Below are positions 49,221-60,430 of a stretch of DNA of 64,000 bases, one piece after another (the stretch's first letter is position 1; each line of letters opens with the position of its first letter). A program made the position numbers and the translations under genes. A model generated the notes under the pieces. That model ran no database searches. It was given only the letters and a program-made list of their open reading frames with translations, and was not told the origin of the DNA. The DNA comes from Parvibaculum lavamentivorans DS-1 (GTDB lineage Bacteria; Pseudomonadota; Alphaproteobacteria; Parvibaculales; Parvibaculaceae): assembly GCF_000017565.1 (NCBI RefSeq), contig NC_009719.1, positions 1,240,001 through 1,304,000 of the forward strand. The letters are read 5' to 3'.

Positions 49221-49652
49221 ATGCAATTCGGCAAGATAGTGCTGGCCTTTGTTCTGGCCGTGGTCGTGGCAACTGTCCTCGGCTCGATTGCGCACACCCA
49301 GTTCGTTCTGGGGCGGCTGGCGGATATCGGCGTTTCGGTCCCCCTCTCTGACCGTATCTCCATGACACTTCACGACATAGGCGGCATGGGCCCGCTTTAC
49401 GGCGCGATCATCGGGCTCGGCCTGATTGTGGCTATGGCCGCGGCGGCGCTGGTATTTCGCTTCGCCGGTATTCAGCGCACATTGATATACGGAGTGGCGG
49501 GGGCTGCAGCCGTAGGGGTTGCATTAGCGGCCATGGGAATGGCCTACGATATCACGCCTATTGCTGGCGCCCGCTCGGCGGCAGGATTCCTCGCTCAGAT
49601 GCTTGCAGGTGCAATCGGTGAGCTGACATTCGCGCGCGTCTCCCGATTATAG
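49221..49652 (+). CDS. Small four-helix membrane protein, unknown function
   Basis: A 143-residue protein with four hydrophobic helices (about residues 6-24, 57-80, 87-105 and 118-137) joined by short loops. The N-terminal helix looks like an uncleaved anchor. No motif was recognised; SIAHTQFVLGRLA and MTLHDIGGMGPLYGAI are the most distinctive parts. ATG at 49221 follows GGGGCGGGGG. It is divergent from the PQQ dehydrogenase over an 80-base gap and may share its regulation. Confidence 0.75.
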   Translation: MQFGKIVLAFVLAVVVATVLGSIAHTQFVLGRLADIGVSVPLSDRISMTLHDIGGMGPLYGAIIGLGLIVAMAAAALVFRFAGIQRTLIYGVAGAAAVGVALAAMGMAYDITPIAGARSAAGFLAQMLAGAIGELTFARVSRL

Positions 49653-49704
49653 CATTGCGCTCCGAAAGCGCGTCTCCAAGTGCCTCTCCCCGCCGTCCAT
49701 GCCT

Positions 49705-49718
49705 CATGATGTATCATG
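49705..49718. promoter_or_regulatory. Inverted repeat upstream of the TRAP operon
   Basis: CATGAT-GT-ATCATG: perfect 6-base arms with a 2-base centre, in the 256-base gap before the TRAP genes. It looks like a dimeric regulator site (GntR/FadR style). No other feature was found in this gap. Confidence 0.35.
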
Positions 49719-49908
49719 CTGCCTCTTCGCACGTCATTAAGCGCGTCTAACAAGTCACTGAAATCTGAAGATCGTTTTATGTTCGCGATCTGATCCCACG
49801 TCGACAGTTGCCTTGCCGCTTTAATCCGTGCAGCCTTTGTAATTGGCACGGTCGCCCCTCAACGCGTTCCGCCGCCGCTCGATTTCTCATCTGAATGGAA
49901 GCGAGAAA

Positions 49909-50421
49909 TTGCCCAAAGCCGCTAGAACATACATACGCTATGTGGACGCCATAAATCGAGTAGTCGGTCGGATCGTCATGTATCTGATCTTTGTGATGAT
50001 TGGCATCCTGCTTTACGCCTCCATCTCCCGAACCATGTTCAACATGCCCATCAGCTGGGCGATGGAGATGGGGCAGTTTCTCCTGGCTGCCTATTACTTG
50101 CTCGGCGGTGGTTACTCCCTCCAGATCAATTCGCATGTGCGGATGGACCTGCTCTATGGCCGTCTCTCGCCACGGAAAATGGCATTCACCGACACGATCA
50201 CCGCCTTCTTTCTGATTTTCTACCTGTGCGTTCTGCTCTATGGCGGCATTTCCAGTACCGCGTATGCGGTCACATATCAGCAGGTGAACTATACATCCTG
50301 GGCGCCCTTGCTTTGGCCGATCAAGAGCATCATGACGGTAGGCATTGCGCTGATGCTGCTTCAGGCCATAGCTATTTTCTTCAGAGATCTCGCCCGCGTC
50401 CGAGGTGAGGAAATCGCATGA
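49909..50421 (+). CDS. dctQ: TRAP transporter small permease (DctQ)
   Basis: About 170 residues, four membrane helices, typical of DctQ: RYVDAINRVVGRIVMYLIFVM at the start, MEMGQFLLAAYYLLGGGYSL in the centre. It links DctM with the periplasmic receptor. There is no good ATG: a TTG at 49909 with GGAAGCGAGAAA is chosen, and TTG at 49843 or GTG at 49942 are alternatives. Its stop overlaps the DctM start by 4 bases. Confidence 0.82.
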   Translation: MPKAARTYIRYVDAINRVVGRIVMYLIFVMIGILLYASISRTMFNMPISWAMEMGQFLLAAYYLLGGGYSLQINSHVRMDLLYGRLSPRKMAFTDTITAFFLIFYLCVLLYGGISSTAYAVTYQQVNYTSWAPLLWPIKSIMTVGIALMLLQAIAIFFRDLARVRGEEIA

Positions 50422-51743
50422 GCTACGAACTCATCACGCTGCTCATGTTTTCCTCGTTGATGGTGATGTTGCTCACGGGCCAGCGTGTCTTTGGCGCCAT
50501 CGGCTTTGTCGCTGCCGCGGCCGCCCTGTTGCTCTGGGGCGACGGCGCGGTGGAGATGCCGTTTAATGCCAGCTTCCAGGTCCTCAACTGGTATCCGTTG
50601 CTGACTCTGCCGCTGTTTATCTACATGGGCTACATGCTCGCAGAGTCGGGCATCGCAAATGACTTGTACCGCATGTTCCATGTTTGGATGGGGCCGGTCA
50701 GAGGCGGTCTCGCCCTCGGCACGGTCGGTCTCATGGTCGTGATCTCGGCCATGAACGGCCTGAGCGTTGCGGGAATGGCCATCGGAGCGAGCGTCGCATT
50801 GCCTGAGCTTCTAAAGCGCGGTTACGACAAGGTGATGGTAACGGGCGTTATTCAGGCAGGGAGCTCTCTTGGCATTCTCATTCCGCCAAGCGTCGTGCTC
50901 GTCCTCTATGCGATGATTGCGCGTCAGCCGGTGCTCCAGCTGTGGCTCGCGGGCGTGTTGCCCGGGCTCCTCATGGCTTCTCTTTTCGCGCTCTATATCT
51001 ATGTCCGGTGCAGAAGAAACCCGGAGCTTGGTCCGCCGCTGCCAAAAGAAGAACGCGATCTCATTACGTGGGCGGAAAAGTTTCGTCTGCTGCGTGCAGG
51101 CATCGCTCCTTTCGTTATTTTCGCTACCATGATGGGACTTTTTCTGACCGGCATTACAAGTCTGGTCGAGAGCTCCGCTGTCGGGGCGACGGGGGCCACT
51201 CTTGCTGCTCTCATAAAGCGGCGGCTTACATGGCGCGTGCTGGATGACACGATGCGTCAGACATTGAGCATCACGTGCATGTTCATGTTCATTATTCTTG
51301 CCGCGCTCTGCTTTGGCGCTGTCTATGACGGCCTTGGTGCAAAGAATGCCATTCGGGTGTTGATGCTGGAAACCTGGGATCTCACGCCCTGGGAAATTCT
51401 CATCATGATGCTGGTCTCGTTTGTCATCCTGGGGATGTTCTTGGACGACACGGCCATGCTGGTCATTGTGGCGCCGCTCTACATCCCCTTGGTGCTCAGC
51501 ATGGGCTTCAGCCCCATCTGGTTCGGCGTCCTCTACGTGATTACCTGCCAGGTCGCCTATATCACCCCGCCATTCGGCTACAATCTTTTCCTCATGCGGG
51601 CCATGGCGCCCCCGGAGATAACGCTTGTCGATATCTATCGGTCAATCGTACCGTTTGTTGGCATAATGCTGGTCACGATAGCGATCATAATGGTGTTTCC
51701 GCAGATCGCTTTGTGGCTGCCCGAAATGTACTCCGGACGATAA
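50418..51743 (+). CDS. dctM: TRAP transporter large permease (DctM)
   Basis: A 441-residue membrane protein with about 12 helices. Typical DctM parts are GTVGLMVVISAMNGLSVA, GVIQAGSSLGILIPPSVVLVLYAM, GMFLDDTAMLVIVAPLYIP and YITPPFGYNLFLMRA. It imports the substrate by sodium or proton symport once the receptor delivers it. The ATGA overlap with dctQ couples translation. Confidence 0.93.
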   Translation: MSYELITLLMFSSLMVMLLTGQRVFGAIGFVAAAAALLLWGDGAVEMPFNASFQVLNWYPLLTLPLFIYMGYMLAESGIANDLYRMFHVWMGPVRGGLALGTVGLMVVISAMNGLSVAGMAIGASVALPELLKRGYDKVMVTGVIQAGSSLGILIPPSVVLVLYAMIARQPVLQLWLAGVLPGLLMASLFALYIYVRCRRNPELGPPLPKEERDLITWAEKFRLLRAGIAPFVIFATMMGLFLTGITSLVESSAVGATGATLAALIKRRLTWRVLDDTMRQTLSITCMFMFIILAALCFGAVYDGLGAKNAIRVLMLETWDLTPWEILIMMLVSFVILGMFLDDTAMLVIVAPLYIPLVLSMGFSPIWFGVLYVITCQVAYITPPFGYNLFLMRAMAPPEITLVDIYRSIVPFVGIMLVTIAIIMVFPQIALWLPEMYSGR

Positions 51744-51854
51744 TCCAGCCCGGAATTTGAGTTTAAACAGTAAGCGGATTTTCTTCGTGCGAAAGGGCCG
51801 GGTCTGGCTGGGGCTGGATACGACCCAAAACATCCAGAGAAGGAGCCCTTCCAT

Positions 51855-52916
51855 ATGACGGACCACCCGAAGATAAACAAACGCGATTTTTTGAAAAAGG
51901 CAGGCGTCGCCGCCGTTGGCGCGGGAGCGCTGGCAACCCCCAATATCGTTCGTGCGCAGGCACCGATAAAATGGCGCCTTCAGACATATGCCGGCGCCTC
52001 TCTTGCAGAGCATGTCATCAAGCCGTCGATCGATGAATTCAACAAAGCCGCAAATGGCGAAATGGTGATCGAACTCTACACGGCCGATCAGCTTGTGCCG
52101 CAGGGCGAACTTTTCCGAGCCGTGCAGAATGGCACCATCGACGCCGCGCAGAGTGACGATGACAGCATGGCCGCACCGGTCGATGTCTCGGTGTTCGGTG
52201 CCTACTTCCCCTTCGCCTCGCGCTACAGCCTCGACGTTCCTGTTCTCTGGGAATGGTATGGCCTGCGTGAGATCTGGGAAGAGGCCTATGCAGAGGTGGA
52301 AGGCGTAACCTGGCTCAGCACAGGCTCCTGGGATCCTTGCAACTTCGTCACCACCAAGCCCATCCGGTCTGTCGCCGACCTTAAGGGCCTGCGCGTCTTT
52401 ACATTCCCGACCGGTGGCAAGTTTCTGGAGCGTTTCGGCGTCGTTCCGGTCACGCTGCCTTGGGAAGATATCGAAGTTGCTATCCAGACCAACGAGATCG
52501 ACGGTGTCGCTTGGTGCGGCGCGACCGAAACCTATACAGTTGGCTGGGCAGACATCACGAAATACTATCTGACGAACAACATCTCCGGCGCATGGGCCGG
52601 CTCCTACATCGCCAATACGGAAAAGTGGGAAGCACTGCCCGAACATTTGAAGACACTGTTCAAGCTCTGCATGGACAGCTCGCACTACTATCGCCAGCAT
52701 TGGTATTGGTGGGGCGAGGCGCATTACCGCACAACAGGCGGCAAGCTCGAGCTCACCACCATCCCAGAGGCGGAATGGGCGCAGATTGAAAATGAGGCGC
52801 TTAAATTCTGGGACGAGGTTGCGCAGAAGAGCCCGCGCAATGCCAAGGTCGTCGAAATCCTCAAGAAGTACGCGGATACAATGAAGAAAGCCGGCGCGCC
52901 TTATCGCTACGGCTAG
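51855..52916 (+). CDS. dctP: TRAP transporter substrate-binding protein (DctP)
   Basis: A 353-residue periplasmic receptor. NKRDFLKKAG plus a small-residue hydrophobic stretch gives a Tat/Sec signal ending near VRAQA. The DctP signature is LKGLRVFTFPTGGKFLERFG with the conserved Arg that contacts carboxylates, followed by EVAIQTNEIDGVAW. The closest style is the mannitol/chloroaromatic- or lactate-like DctP group; the ligand is probably a carboxylic acid. Start ATG with GAGAAGGAG, 111 bases after dctM. Confidence 0.9.
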   Translation: MTDHPKINKRDFLKKAGVAAVGAGALATPNIVRAQAPIKWRLQTYAGASLAEHVIKPSIDEFNKAANGEMVIELYTADQLVPQGELFRAVQNGTIDAAQSDDDSMAAPVDVSVFGAYFPFASRYSLDVPVLWEWYGLREIWEEAYAEVEGVTWLSTGSWDPCNFVTTKPIRSVADLKGLRVFTFPTGGKFLERFGVVPVTLPWEDIEVAIQTNEIDGVAWCGATETYTVGWADITKYYLTNNISGAWAGSYIANTEKWEALPEHLKTLFKLCMDSSHYYRQHWYWWGEAHYRTTGGKLELTTIPEAEWAQIENEALKFWDEVAQKSPRNAKVVEILKKYADTMKKAGAPYRYG

Positions 52917-52939
52917 GTTCTCGATCAAGGATCGCGTTG

Positions 52940-52976
52940 CGGGCTCCATCGTGGCATTGCCAGGATGGAGCCCGTT
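52940..52976 (+). terminator. Probable terminator of the TRAP operon
   Basis: CGGGCTCCATC (52940-52950) is perfectly complementary to GATGGAGCCCG (52964-52974), and the loop contains a further TGGC-ATT-GCCA stem. The tail TTCGATT is only mildly T-rich, so efficiency may depend on Rho. Confidence 0.6.
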
Positions 52977-53047
52977 CGATTCCGGCCTAACCATTGCGGG
53001 CATTGCCAAGCCGCCCCTGCGTCAAAAACTCCGCGGCAACACAGGCT

Positions 53048-53103
53048 TTGACGGATAGTAAATCAGCGTTATCGTTTTAGATCAGGCGGTACCGAAACCG
53101 CCT
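53048..53103 (+). promoter_or_regulatory. Promoter and operator candidate of the Baeyer-Villiger monooxygenase gene
   Basis: TTGACG (53048-53053) and TATCGT (53070-53075), spaced by 16 bases, are followed by the inverted repeat AGGCGGT (53084-53090) / ACCGCCT (53097-53103). The repeat would cover the start region of the transcript, as expected for a repressor site. Confidence 0.4.
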
Positions 53104-53159
53104 TATCCGCTCACAAGAAGGCGGAGTGAGTAAACACGGGATCACAGGAGGAGGCCCTG

Positions 53160-54974
53160 ATGAACGGGAAATCGAGTAGCGAAAAGGCGGAACTTGGTTT
53201 CGACCCGGCAGCCCTGAAGGCGAAGTATCGTGCCGAGCGCGACAAGCGTCTGCGCGCGGATGCCAACGAGCAGTATGTGGAGATTAAAGGCCAGTTCGCG
53301 CACTACCTCGAAGATCCTTATGTCGAACCGGGCTATGCTCGCGCAGCGCTCTCCGATGAGGTCGACGTGGTGATGGTTGGCGGAGGCTTCGGCGGACTGC
53401 TGGCCGGCGCTCGCTTGCGCGAGGCTGGCGTCGACAAGGTTCGCATTATCGAAAAGGGCGGAGACTTCGGCGGGACATGGTACTGGAACCGCTATCCGGG
53501 CGCGGCGTGCGATATAGAATCCTATATCTATCTCCCGCTTCTCGAAGAAATCGGCTACATCCCGGTCGAGAAATATTCCAAGGCGGCGGAAATTCTCGCC
53601 CACAGCCGCGCCATCGGCGAACATTTCGACCTCTATCGCGATGCGCTTTTTCAGACCGAAGCGACGGAACTACACTGGAACGATGCCGCCGCGCGCTGGA
53701 TTGTCCGCACCAACCGCGGCGACGCGATCCGCGCCCGCTTCGTGGTAACGGCCAGCGGTCCGCTGCATCGCCCAAAGCTCCCCGGCATTCCCGGCGTTGA
53801 AACCTTCCAAGGGCATTCTTTCCACACGAGCCGTTGGGATTACGGCTACACAGGCGGTGATTGCAATGGCGGGCTCGACCGTCTGAAGGACAAGCGTGTC
53901 GCCATCATCGGAACGGGCGCAACGGCCGTGCAATGCGTGCCGCATCTCGGCGCCCGGGCGAAAGAACTGTTCGTCTTCCAGCGTACGCCCTCATCTATCG
54001 ACGTCAGAAACAACCGTCCGACCGATCCTGAATGGGTACAGAAGCTGCAGCCTGGCTGGCAGCAACACCGGATGGACAACTTCAACACGCTTGTCTCCGG
54101 CGGGTATCAAGAGGAGGACCTTGTCAACGACGGCTGGACCGACATCATCGGTAACCTGCTGGTCATGGCGCGCAAGGGAGCTGCGGGACGTTCCCCGGCC
54201 GAGATGGGTGAGATTGTTCAACTTGCTGACTTCCAGAAAATGGAATCGATCCGCAAGCGCGTGGAAACGGTGGTGAAAGATTCGTCAAAGGCTGAGGCGC
54301 TGAAGCCCTGGTACAATCAGTTCTGTAAGCGTCCCTGCTTCCACGATGAATATCTCGACACGTTCAACCGGCCAAATGTACACCTGATCGATACGCAGGG
54401 CAGGGGCGTTGAGCGCATCACAGAGCATTCGATTGTCGCGAATGGGCAGGAATTTGAAGTCGATTGTCTGATCTATGCGACCGGCTTTGAGGTCGGCACG
54501 AGCTACACGCGGCGCGCAGGTTTCGAAATCTACGGCCGTGATGGGGTGTCGCTCAGCGAAAAGTGGAAGGATGGCATCTCGACCCTGCATGGGATGCACA
54601 GCCGTGGCTTCCCGAACTGCTTCATCGTCAGCAACTCGCAGGCGGGCTTCACCGCCAACTACCCGCACATGCTCAATGAGCAGTCGAAGCATCTATCCTA
54701 CATTGTGAAGGAATGCATCGACCGCCAGGCCCGCGTCGTTGAAGTGACCGAGGACGCGGAAAAGGAATGGGTGGAAGCGATCATCAAGGCGTCCGTCTTC
54801 AACAGGCGCTTTCTCGAAGAATGCACGCCCGGCTACTACAACAACGAGGGCAAACCCTCTGAGCTCGCTATCCGAAATGGATTTTACGGTGGCGGCTCCG
54901 TCGCCTTTATTAAAATCCTCGAAGAATGGCGCGCCAAAGGCGACTTGCCGGGTCTCGAGTTGAACGTCGGCTGA
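53160..54974 (+). CDS. Flavin-dependent Baeyer-Villiger monooxygenase (large-ring/steroid-type)
   Basis: A 604-residue NADPH/FAD enzyme that inserts oxygen next to a ketone to give esters or lactones. First Rossmann motif [17 protein letters not shown] (about residues 70-86), the type I fingerprint [12 protein letters not shown] (residues 216-227), and second dinucleotide motif [12 protein letters not shown] (about 247-258). [19 protein letters not shown] is also typical. The N-terminal extension of about 60 residues and total length resemble cyclododecanone, cyclopentadecanone and phenylacetone-type enzymes better than cyclohexanone monooxygenase. The ATG follows GGAGGAGG. Confidence 0.93.
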   Translation: MNGKSSSEKAELGFDPAALKAKYRAERDKRLRADANEQYVEIKGQFAHYLEDPYVEPGYARAALSDEVDVVMVGGGFGGLLAGARLREAGVDKVRIIEKGGDFGGTWYWNRYPGAACDIESYIYLPLLEEIGYIPVEKYSKAAEILAHSRAIGEHFDLYRDALFQTEATELHWNDAAARWIVRTNRGDAIRARFVVTASGPLHRPKLPGIPGVETFQGHSFHTSRWDYGYTGGDCNGGLDRLKDKRVAIIGTGATAVQCVPHLGARAKELFVFQRTPSSIDVRNNRPTDPEWVQKLQPGWQQHRMDNFNTLVSGGYQEEDLVNDGWTDIIGNLLVMARKGAAGRSPAEMGEIVQLADFQKMESIRKRVETVVKDSSKAEALKPWYNQFCKRPCFHDEYLDTFNRPNVHLIDTQGRGVERITEHSIVANGQEFEVDCLIYATGFEVGTSYTRRAGFEIYGRDGVSLSEKWKDGISTLHGMHSRGFPNCFIVSNSQAGFTANYPHMLNEQSKHLSYIVKECIDRQARVVEVTEDAEKEWVEAIIKASVFNRRFLEECTPGYYNNEGKPSELAIRNGFYGGGSVAFIKILEEWRAKGDLPGLELNVG

Positions 54975-55069
54975 CGCATTTCCGGGGCAGGTAAAGCTTG
55001 ATACCACACCGCCGGGGACCGGAAACGGCTCCCGGCAGGTGCGTTTGCCTTATATGGCCGGAAAAAGAG

Positions 55070-55143
55070 TGGCTGGGGGACTAGGATTCGAACCTAGATA
55101 GGCAGAGTCAGAGTCTGCAGTCCTACCATTAGACGATCCCCCA
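55070..55143 (-). tRNA. tRNA-Gln (anticodon CTG)
   Basis: A full cloverleaf on the minus strand: acceptor TGGGGGA/TCCCCCA, D arm GTC/GAC, anticodon stem GCAGA/TCTGC with loop CTCTGAC (anticodon CTG), and T arm CTAGG-TTCGAAT-CCTAG. The discriminator is G, and CCA is encoded. Total length 74 bases. Confidence 0.95.
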
Positions 55144-55212
55144 ACAAGCGCCGAGTCGGCCCGGTTTTCCACGAGTTTCCTGCGGGCTGCGACGCATTTG
55201 GTTGCGCGCGCG

Positions 55213-55241
55213 AAACTAGTCGTAGGCCCCCCGTTCGTCAA
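55213..55241 (-). promoter_or_regulatory. Promoter of tRNA-Gln
   Basis: On the minus strand TTGACG (55241 to 55236) is followed after exactly 17 bases by TAGTTT (55218 to 55213). The transcript would start about 60 bases before the tRNA. Between here and the ppx start a weak rightward pair TTTACC (55278-55283) / TACACT (55300-55305) may serve the ppx gene. Confidence 0.5.
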
Positions 55242-55386
55242 CACTTTGGGCGTGCTTTGGGGCGGGATCCCTCGTCCTTTACCCCACGGCTGAGGCTGCT
55301 ACACTAATCCCAACTGAAATATAGGGAATCCGGTTGGAAGCGCGGTCTGCATACGTAGTCTCCTGCGCTGCCCGGGTCTAAAAAAC

Positions 55387-56751
55387 GTGCACCATAAAGG
55401 TGACGGCGGTGTGACCGGCCCTGGCGGGGCTGACACCGCTCCGGAGGGGCTGCAGAGTCCCCTTTCCGCCACGACCAAGTCTTCCGGCGCCCCGGAAGTG
55501 GCTCAGTCGCGCGAGCTTCCGCTCGATGGCGGTGACAAGCCGAAGCGCCGTCGCAGGCGCGGACGCCGGGGCAGGGGGCAGTCGAAACTTCAGTCTCCCC
55601 CCCAGGTCGAGAGCGAGCCGCCAGCCACGAGGCCGGCACGGTCTTCTACATCGGCCGATTCCGCCATCTCGTCAGACCCGCTCTATGCCGCGCTCGATCT
55701 TGGCACTAATAATTGCCGCCTCCTGATCGCGCGCCGCTCTCCCGACGGCTTCAAGGTGGTGGACGCCTACTCCCGCATCGTTCGCCTGGGCGAAGGTCTT
55801 GCGCATACCGGTGCGCTTGGCGATGCCGCCATGTTGCGCGCCATCGATGCGTTGAAGATCTGTGCGGACAAAATGGCCCGGCGCGGCGTGGTCCGGGCGC
55901 GTACGATCGCCACCGCCGCTTGCCGCACGGCGTCCAACGGCGCCGCCTTTATAGACCGGGTCAAGAAAGAGACAGGCCTCTCGCTCGAGGTCGTTTCAAC
56001 GGAAGATGAGGCCCGCCTCGCCGTGGCCGGTTGTGCGCCGCTGCTTGACCGGACTTGCTCCTCGGCTCTCGTTTTCGATATAGGCGGGGGGTCCACCGAG
56101 CTCATCTGGGTCCAGATGGAGGGGACCGAGGAAAGCAACGGCAGGAAGGGCAAATACACCTCGGGCGCTTCCATAGGCGACTGGGTTTCCCTGCCGTGCG
56201 GGGTTGTTACGCTCGCGGAGCGGCATGGCGGGGTCGAGGTGCCGAACGCGGTCTATGATCGGATGGTCGATGAGGTTGCGGAGAGGCTGCAGCCGTTTCT
56301 TGATCGTGTAAAAGCAGCTTCCGGCTGGGGGTCGGGCAGCGAGAGAGGTTTTCATCTTCTCGGCACATCCGGCACGGTCATGACGATAGCAGGCGTCCAT
56401 CTTGGACTGAACCGCTATGACCGTACTCAGGTCGATGGCATATGGATATCGCCGCTGGATGTCCAGCGCGTCACACGTTCGCTGCTCGATATGGATTATG
56501 ATCGCCGCGCGGCGCATCCTTGCGTAGGGCAGGAGCGGGCAGATCTTGTGCTCGCTGGATGTGCGATCTTTGAGGCGATTGCACGTGCCTGGCCGGCCGA
56601 CAGGCTGCGCGTCGCAGACAGGGGCCTTCGCGAAGGCATTCTGATGTCGCTGATGGATGCGGACACGGCACGGCGCCGCCGCCGCAGAAGACGGCGCCGC
56701 AAAAGCGCAAAGCCCAGCCTGCCATCGGCCCGGCAGCTCTCCGCTAAGTGA
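55387..56751 (+). CDS. ppx: Ppx/GppA-family exopolyphosphatase / pppGpp phosphatase
   Basis: A 454-residue protein. An unusual low-complexity N-terminus (residues 1-95, with an Arg/Gly-rich block [12 protein letters not shown]) precedes the ASKHA domain: [54 protein letters not shown] and [13 protein letters not shown]. The C-terminus is again Arg-rich. This single-domain type of Ppx/GppA is common in alphaproteobacteria, where it precedes rlmE as here. It removes phosphate from polyphosphate or pppGpp. GTG start; its last bases overlap a possible start for RlmE. Confidence 0.9.
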   Translation: MHHKGDGGVTGPGGADTAPEGLQSPLSATTKSSGAPEVAQSRELPLDGGDKPKRRRRRGRRGRGQSKLQSPPQVESEPPATRPARSSTSADSAISSDPLYAALDLGTNNCRLLIARRSPDGFKVVDAYSRIVRLGEGLAHTGALGDAAMLRAIDALKICADKMARRGVVRARTIATAACRTASNGAAFIDRVKKETGLSLEVVSTEDEARLAVAGCAPLLDRTCSSALVFDIGGGSTELIWVQMEGTEESNGRKGKYTSGASIGDWVSLPCGVVTLAERHGGVEVPNAVYDRMVDEVAERLQPFLDRVKAASGWGSGSERGFHLLGTSGTVMTIAGVHLGLNRYDRTQVDGIWISPLDVQRVTRSLLDMDYDRRAAHPCVGQERADLVLAGCAIFEAIARAWPADRLRVADRGLREGILMSLMDADTARRRRRRRRRRKSAKPSLPSARQLSAK

Positions 56752-56762
56752 ATTGGAAGAAC

Positions 56763-57527
56763 ATGACCAACAGCGGAAAAACCGGCGGCAAAAGCGGCAA
56801 GGGAGGCACGGGCGGCGCCCGGGCCCTGAAGGTGCGCGTGAAAACGGCGCGCAAACGCAGCAACTCCTCTACCCGCTGGCTGCAGCGGCAGCTGAATGAT
56901 CCCTATGTCCACGCCGCGAAGCGCGAGGGGTATCGCTCCCGTGCTGCCTTCAAACTTGCCGAGATAGACGACAAATACCGCTTCCTGAAGCCCGGCGGCC
57001 GAGTGGTCGATCTTGGCTGTGCGCCGGGTGGCTGGTGCCAGGTCGCGGTAGCACGGGTAAAGGCGGAAGGCGGCGATGCGGGCGCCGAAGGACGGCATGG
57101 CCGCGTCATAGGGCTCGACTATCTGGAGATGGACCCGGTTCCTGGCGCCACGATCCTTCAACTCGACTTCCTCTCCGAAGGGGCGGATGACCAGGTAAAG
57201 GAGCTTCTGGCGGGCGAGGCGGACGTCGTCCTCTCCGACATGGCAGCGCCGACAACGGGCCACAAGCAGACCGACCATATGCGGATCATGTCGCTGTGCG
57301 AAATCGCCGCCCACTTCGCAACAGAAGTCCTGGCCCCGGGAGGCACCTTTCTCGCCAAGGTGTTGCGGGGTGGAACGGAGAATGAGCTTTTGGTGCTCCT
57401 CAAGCAGCACTTTAAAACTGTCCGCCATGTGAAGCCCAAGGCCAGCCGGGCCGATTCGGCGGAGATGTACGTTTTGGCCCAAGGCTTTAAGGGGCGTAGT
57501 GAAAGCCCTCTCGATGATGCGGAGTGA
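56763..57527 (+). CDS. rlmE: 23S rRNA (uridine-2552) 2'-O-methyltransferase
   Basis: A 254-residue FtsJ/RrmJ-type enzyme that methylates U2552 in the ribosomal A-loop late in 50S assembly. A basic, Gly/Lys-rich leader of about 35 residues binds RNA. Then [14 protein letters not shown] with the first catalytic Lys, [17 protein letters not shown] as the SAM site, [19 protein letters not shown] with the catalytic Asp, and [12 protein letters not shown] with the second Lys. ATG at 56763 with GGAAGAA is chosen over an overlapping GTG at 56748. It follows ppx closely, as usual in this group. Confidence 0.95.
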   Translation: MTNSGKTGGKSGKGGTGGARALKVRVKTARKRSNSSTRWLQRQLNDPYVHAAKREGYRSRAAFKLAEIDDKYRFLKPGGRVVDLGCAPGGWCQVAVARVKAEGGDAGAEGRHGRVIGLDYLEMDPVPGATILQLDFLSEGADDQVKELLAGEADVVLSDMAAPTTGHKQTDHMRIMSLCEIAAHFATEVLAPGGTFLAKVLRGGTENELLVLLKQHFKTVRHVKPKASRADSAEMYVLAQGFKGRSESPLDDAE

Positions 57528-57603
57528 ATGTTTGGGTGCAGCGCGATATGTATCTTTGCTTTCCCCGATATAGGTGTTAAAAGCCAGCGCCAACACACGA
57601 TAA

Positions 57604-59100
<1,497 letters not shown>

Positions 59101-59128
59101 CCGCGGCCCCCGGACCGGGTCTCGTATC

Positions 59129-60430
59129 ATGACGCCCGGCGCACGTCTGCAATCCGCGATAAGCGTTCTCAGTGACATCTTCAAGAGCGGCCGCCCTGCC
59201 GACCGTGTCTTCGACACATGGGCGCGCTCCAATCGCTATGCAGGGTCCAAAGACCGCGCGGCAGTAAGCGATCTTGTCTTCACGGTTTTGCGCCGCCGAG
59301 CTGAATTGACCGCTGCCGTCGGTAGCGATGATGCGCGCCTTCTCGCCTTCGCTGCCCTCACTCTCGGCGCGGAACAAGGCGTTGACGAGGTCGCGGCTTT
59401 GGCCGATGGCGCGCGCCACGCTCCGGAACCTCTGAGCCCGGAAGAACAGACCGCGCTGTCCATGGCGGTATTACCCGGAGAGAGTGCTCCCCCCTGGACC
59501 AGATTTAACTACCCCGAATGGCTCCATCCCGAATTTGAAGCAGCCTTTGGTAACGGGCTCGAGCGGGAGATGGCCGCTTTTATGGAGCGAGCGCCCACTG
59601 ATCTTCGGGTCAACACGCTGAAAATGAAGCGGGAGAAGGCGCTGGCGGCTCTCACCGGCGAAGGCCTTTCCGCCGAGGCCACCCCTTGGTCGCCATGGGG
59701 GCTCAGGCTCACCTCGCGGGGCAATGTCCTCGGCCTTGCCACCTTCCGTGATGGCATTGTCGAGATTCAGGACGAAGGCTCGCAGCTCGCCTGCCTGCTC
59801 GCCGGTGCGGCGCCGGGCGAACAAGTGGTTGATCTTTGTGCTGGCGGTGGCGGCAAGTCGCTGGCGCTCGCGGCCATGATGAAAAATCACGGTCAGATTT
59901 ACGCCTGCGATACGGACGCCCGCCGCCTCTCCGGCCTCACCCCTCGCGTTCGCCGCGCCGGCATACGCAATCTTCAGACCCGCGTGCTCGGCCCTTTCAC
60001 GCCGGATATGGCGGACAAAGACCTCGCCGGCCTTGCCTCACACGCGGATTGCGTCCTTGTCGATGCGCCCTGCAGCGGCACCGGCGCGTGGCGTCGCAGC
60101 CCCGGCGCACGCTGGAGCTTGAGCCCCGAAATGCTCATGGGGTACCGGGCGGCACAGGCCGAGGTGTTGACGCGTGGTGCCCGCCTAGTCCGTCCCGGCG
60201 GCAGGCTGGTCTATGTGACCTGCTCCCTGCTTCCCTCGGAAAACGAAACCCAGGTCGAAGCTTTTCTCGCCGTCCATCCGGCATTTACGCCCCAGCCATG
60301 GGCGTCCAACTGGCCCGAGCATGTGCCGCTCCCGCCCGCACCGCACGGCAACTGGCTTCGTCTCACGCCTGCCTCCACCGGAACGGACGGTTTTTTTGTC
60401 GCCATTCTGCGGCGGGAGGCGCGCTCATGA
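59129..60430 (+). CDS. RsmB-like RNA (cytosine-5) methyltransferase
   Basis: A 433-residue protein. An N-terminal NusB-like helical part (about residues 1-120) is followed by a Rossmann-fold methyltransferase: VVDLCAGGGGKSLALA for SAM, VDAPCSGTGAWRR with the Cys of motif VI, and YVTCSLLPSENE with the second Cys. It likely makes m5C in 16S rRNA. The sequence is shorter than E. coli RsmB in the RNA-binding region, so assignment of position 967 is tentative. ATG at 59129; a GTG at 59090 overlapping guaB is possible. Confidence 0.88.
   Translation: MTPGARLQSAISVLSDIFKSGRPADRVFDTWARSNRYAGSKDRAAVSDLVFTVLRRRAELTAAVGSDDARLLAFAALTLGAEQGVDEVAALADGARHAPEPLSPEEQTALSMAVLPGESAPPWTRFNYPEWLHPEFEAAFGNGLEREMAAFMERAPTDLRVNTLKMKREKALAALTGEGLSAEATPWSPWGLRLTSRGNVLGLATFRDGIVEIQDEGSQLACLLAGAAPGEQVVDLCAGGGGKSLALAAMMKNHGQIYACDTDARRLSGLTPRVRRAGIRNLQTRVLGPFTPDMADKDLAGLASHADCVLVDAPCSGTGAWRRSPGARWSLSPEMLMGYRAAQAEVLTRGARLVRPGGRLVYVTCSLLPSENETQVEAFLAVHPAFTPQPWASNWPEHVPLPPAPHGNWLRLTPASTGTDGFFVAILRREARS

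Noticed and set aside
54990-55050. GC-rich stem after the Baeyer-Villiger gene as an intrinsic terminator
   Set aside because: The stem needs wobble pairs and the tail is not T-rich, so it was not listed as a feature.
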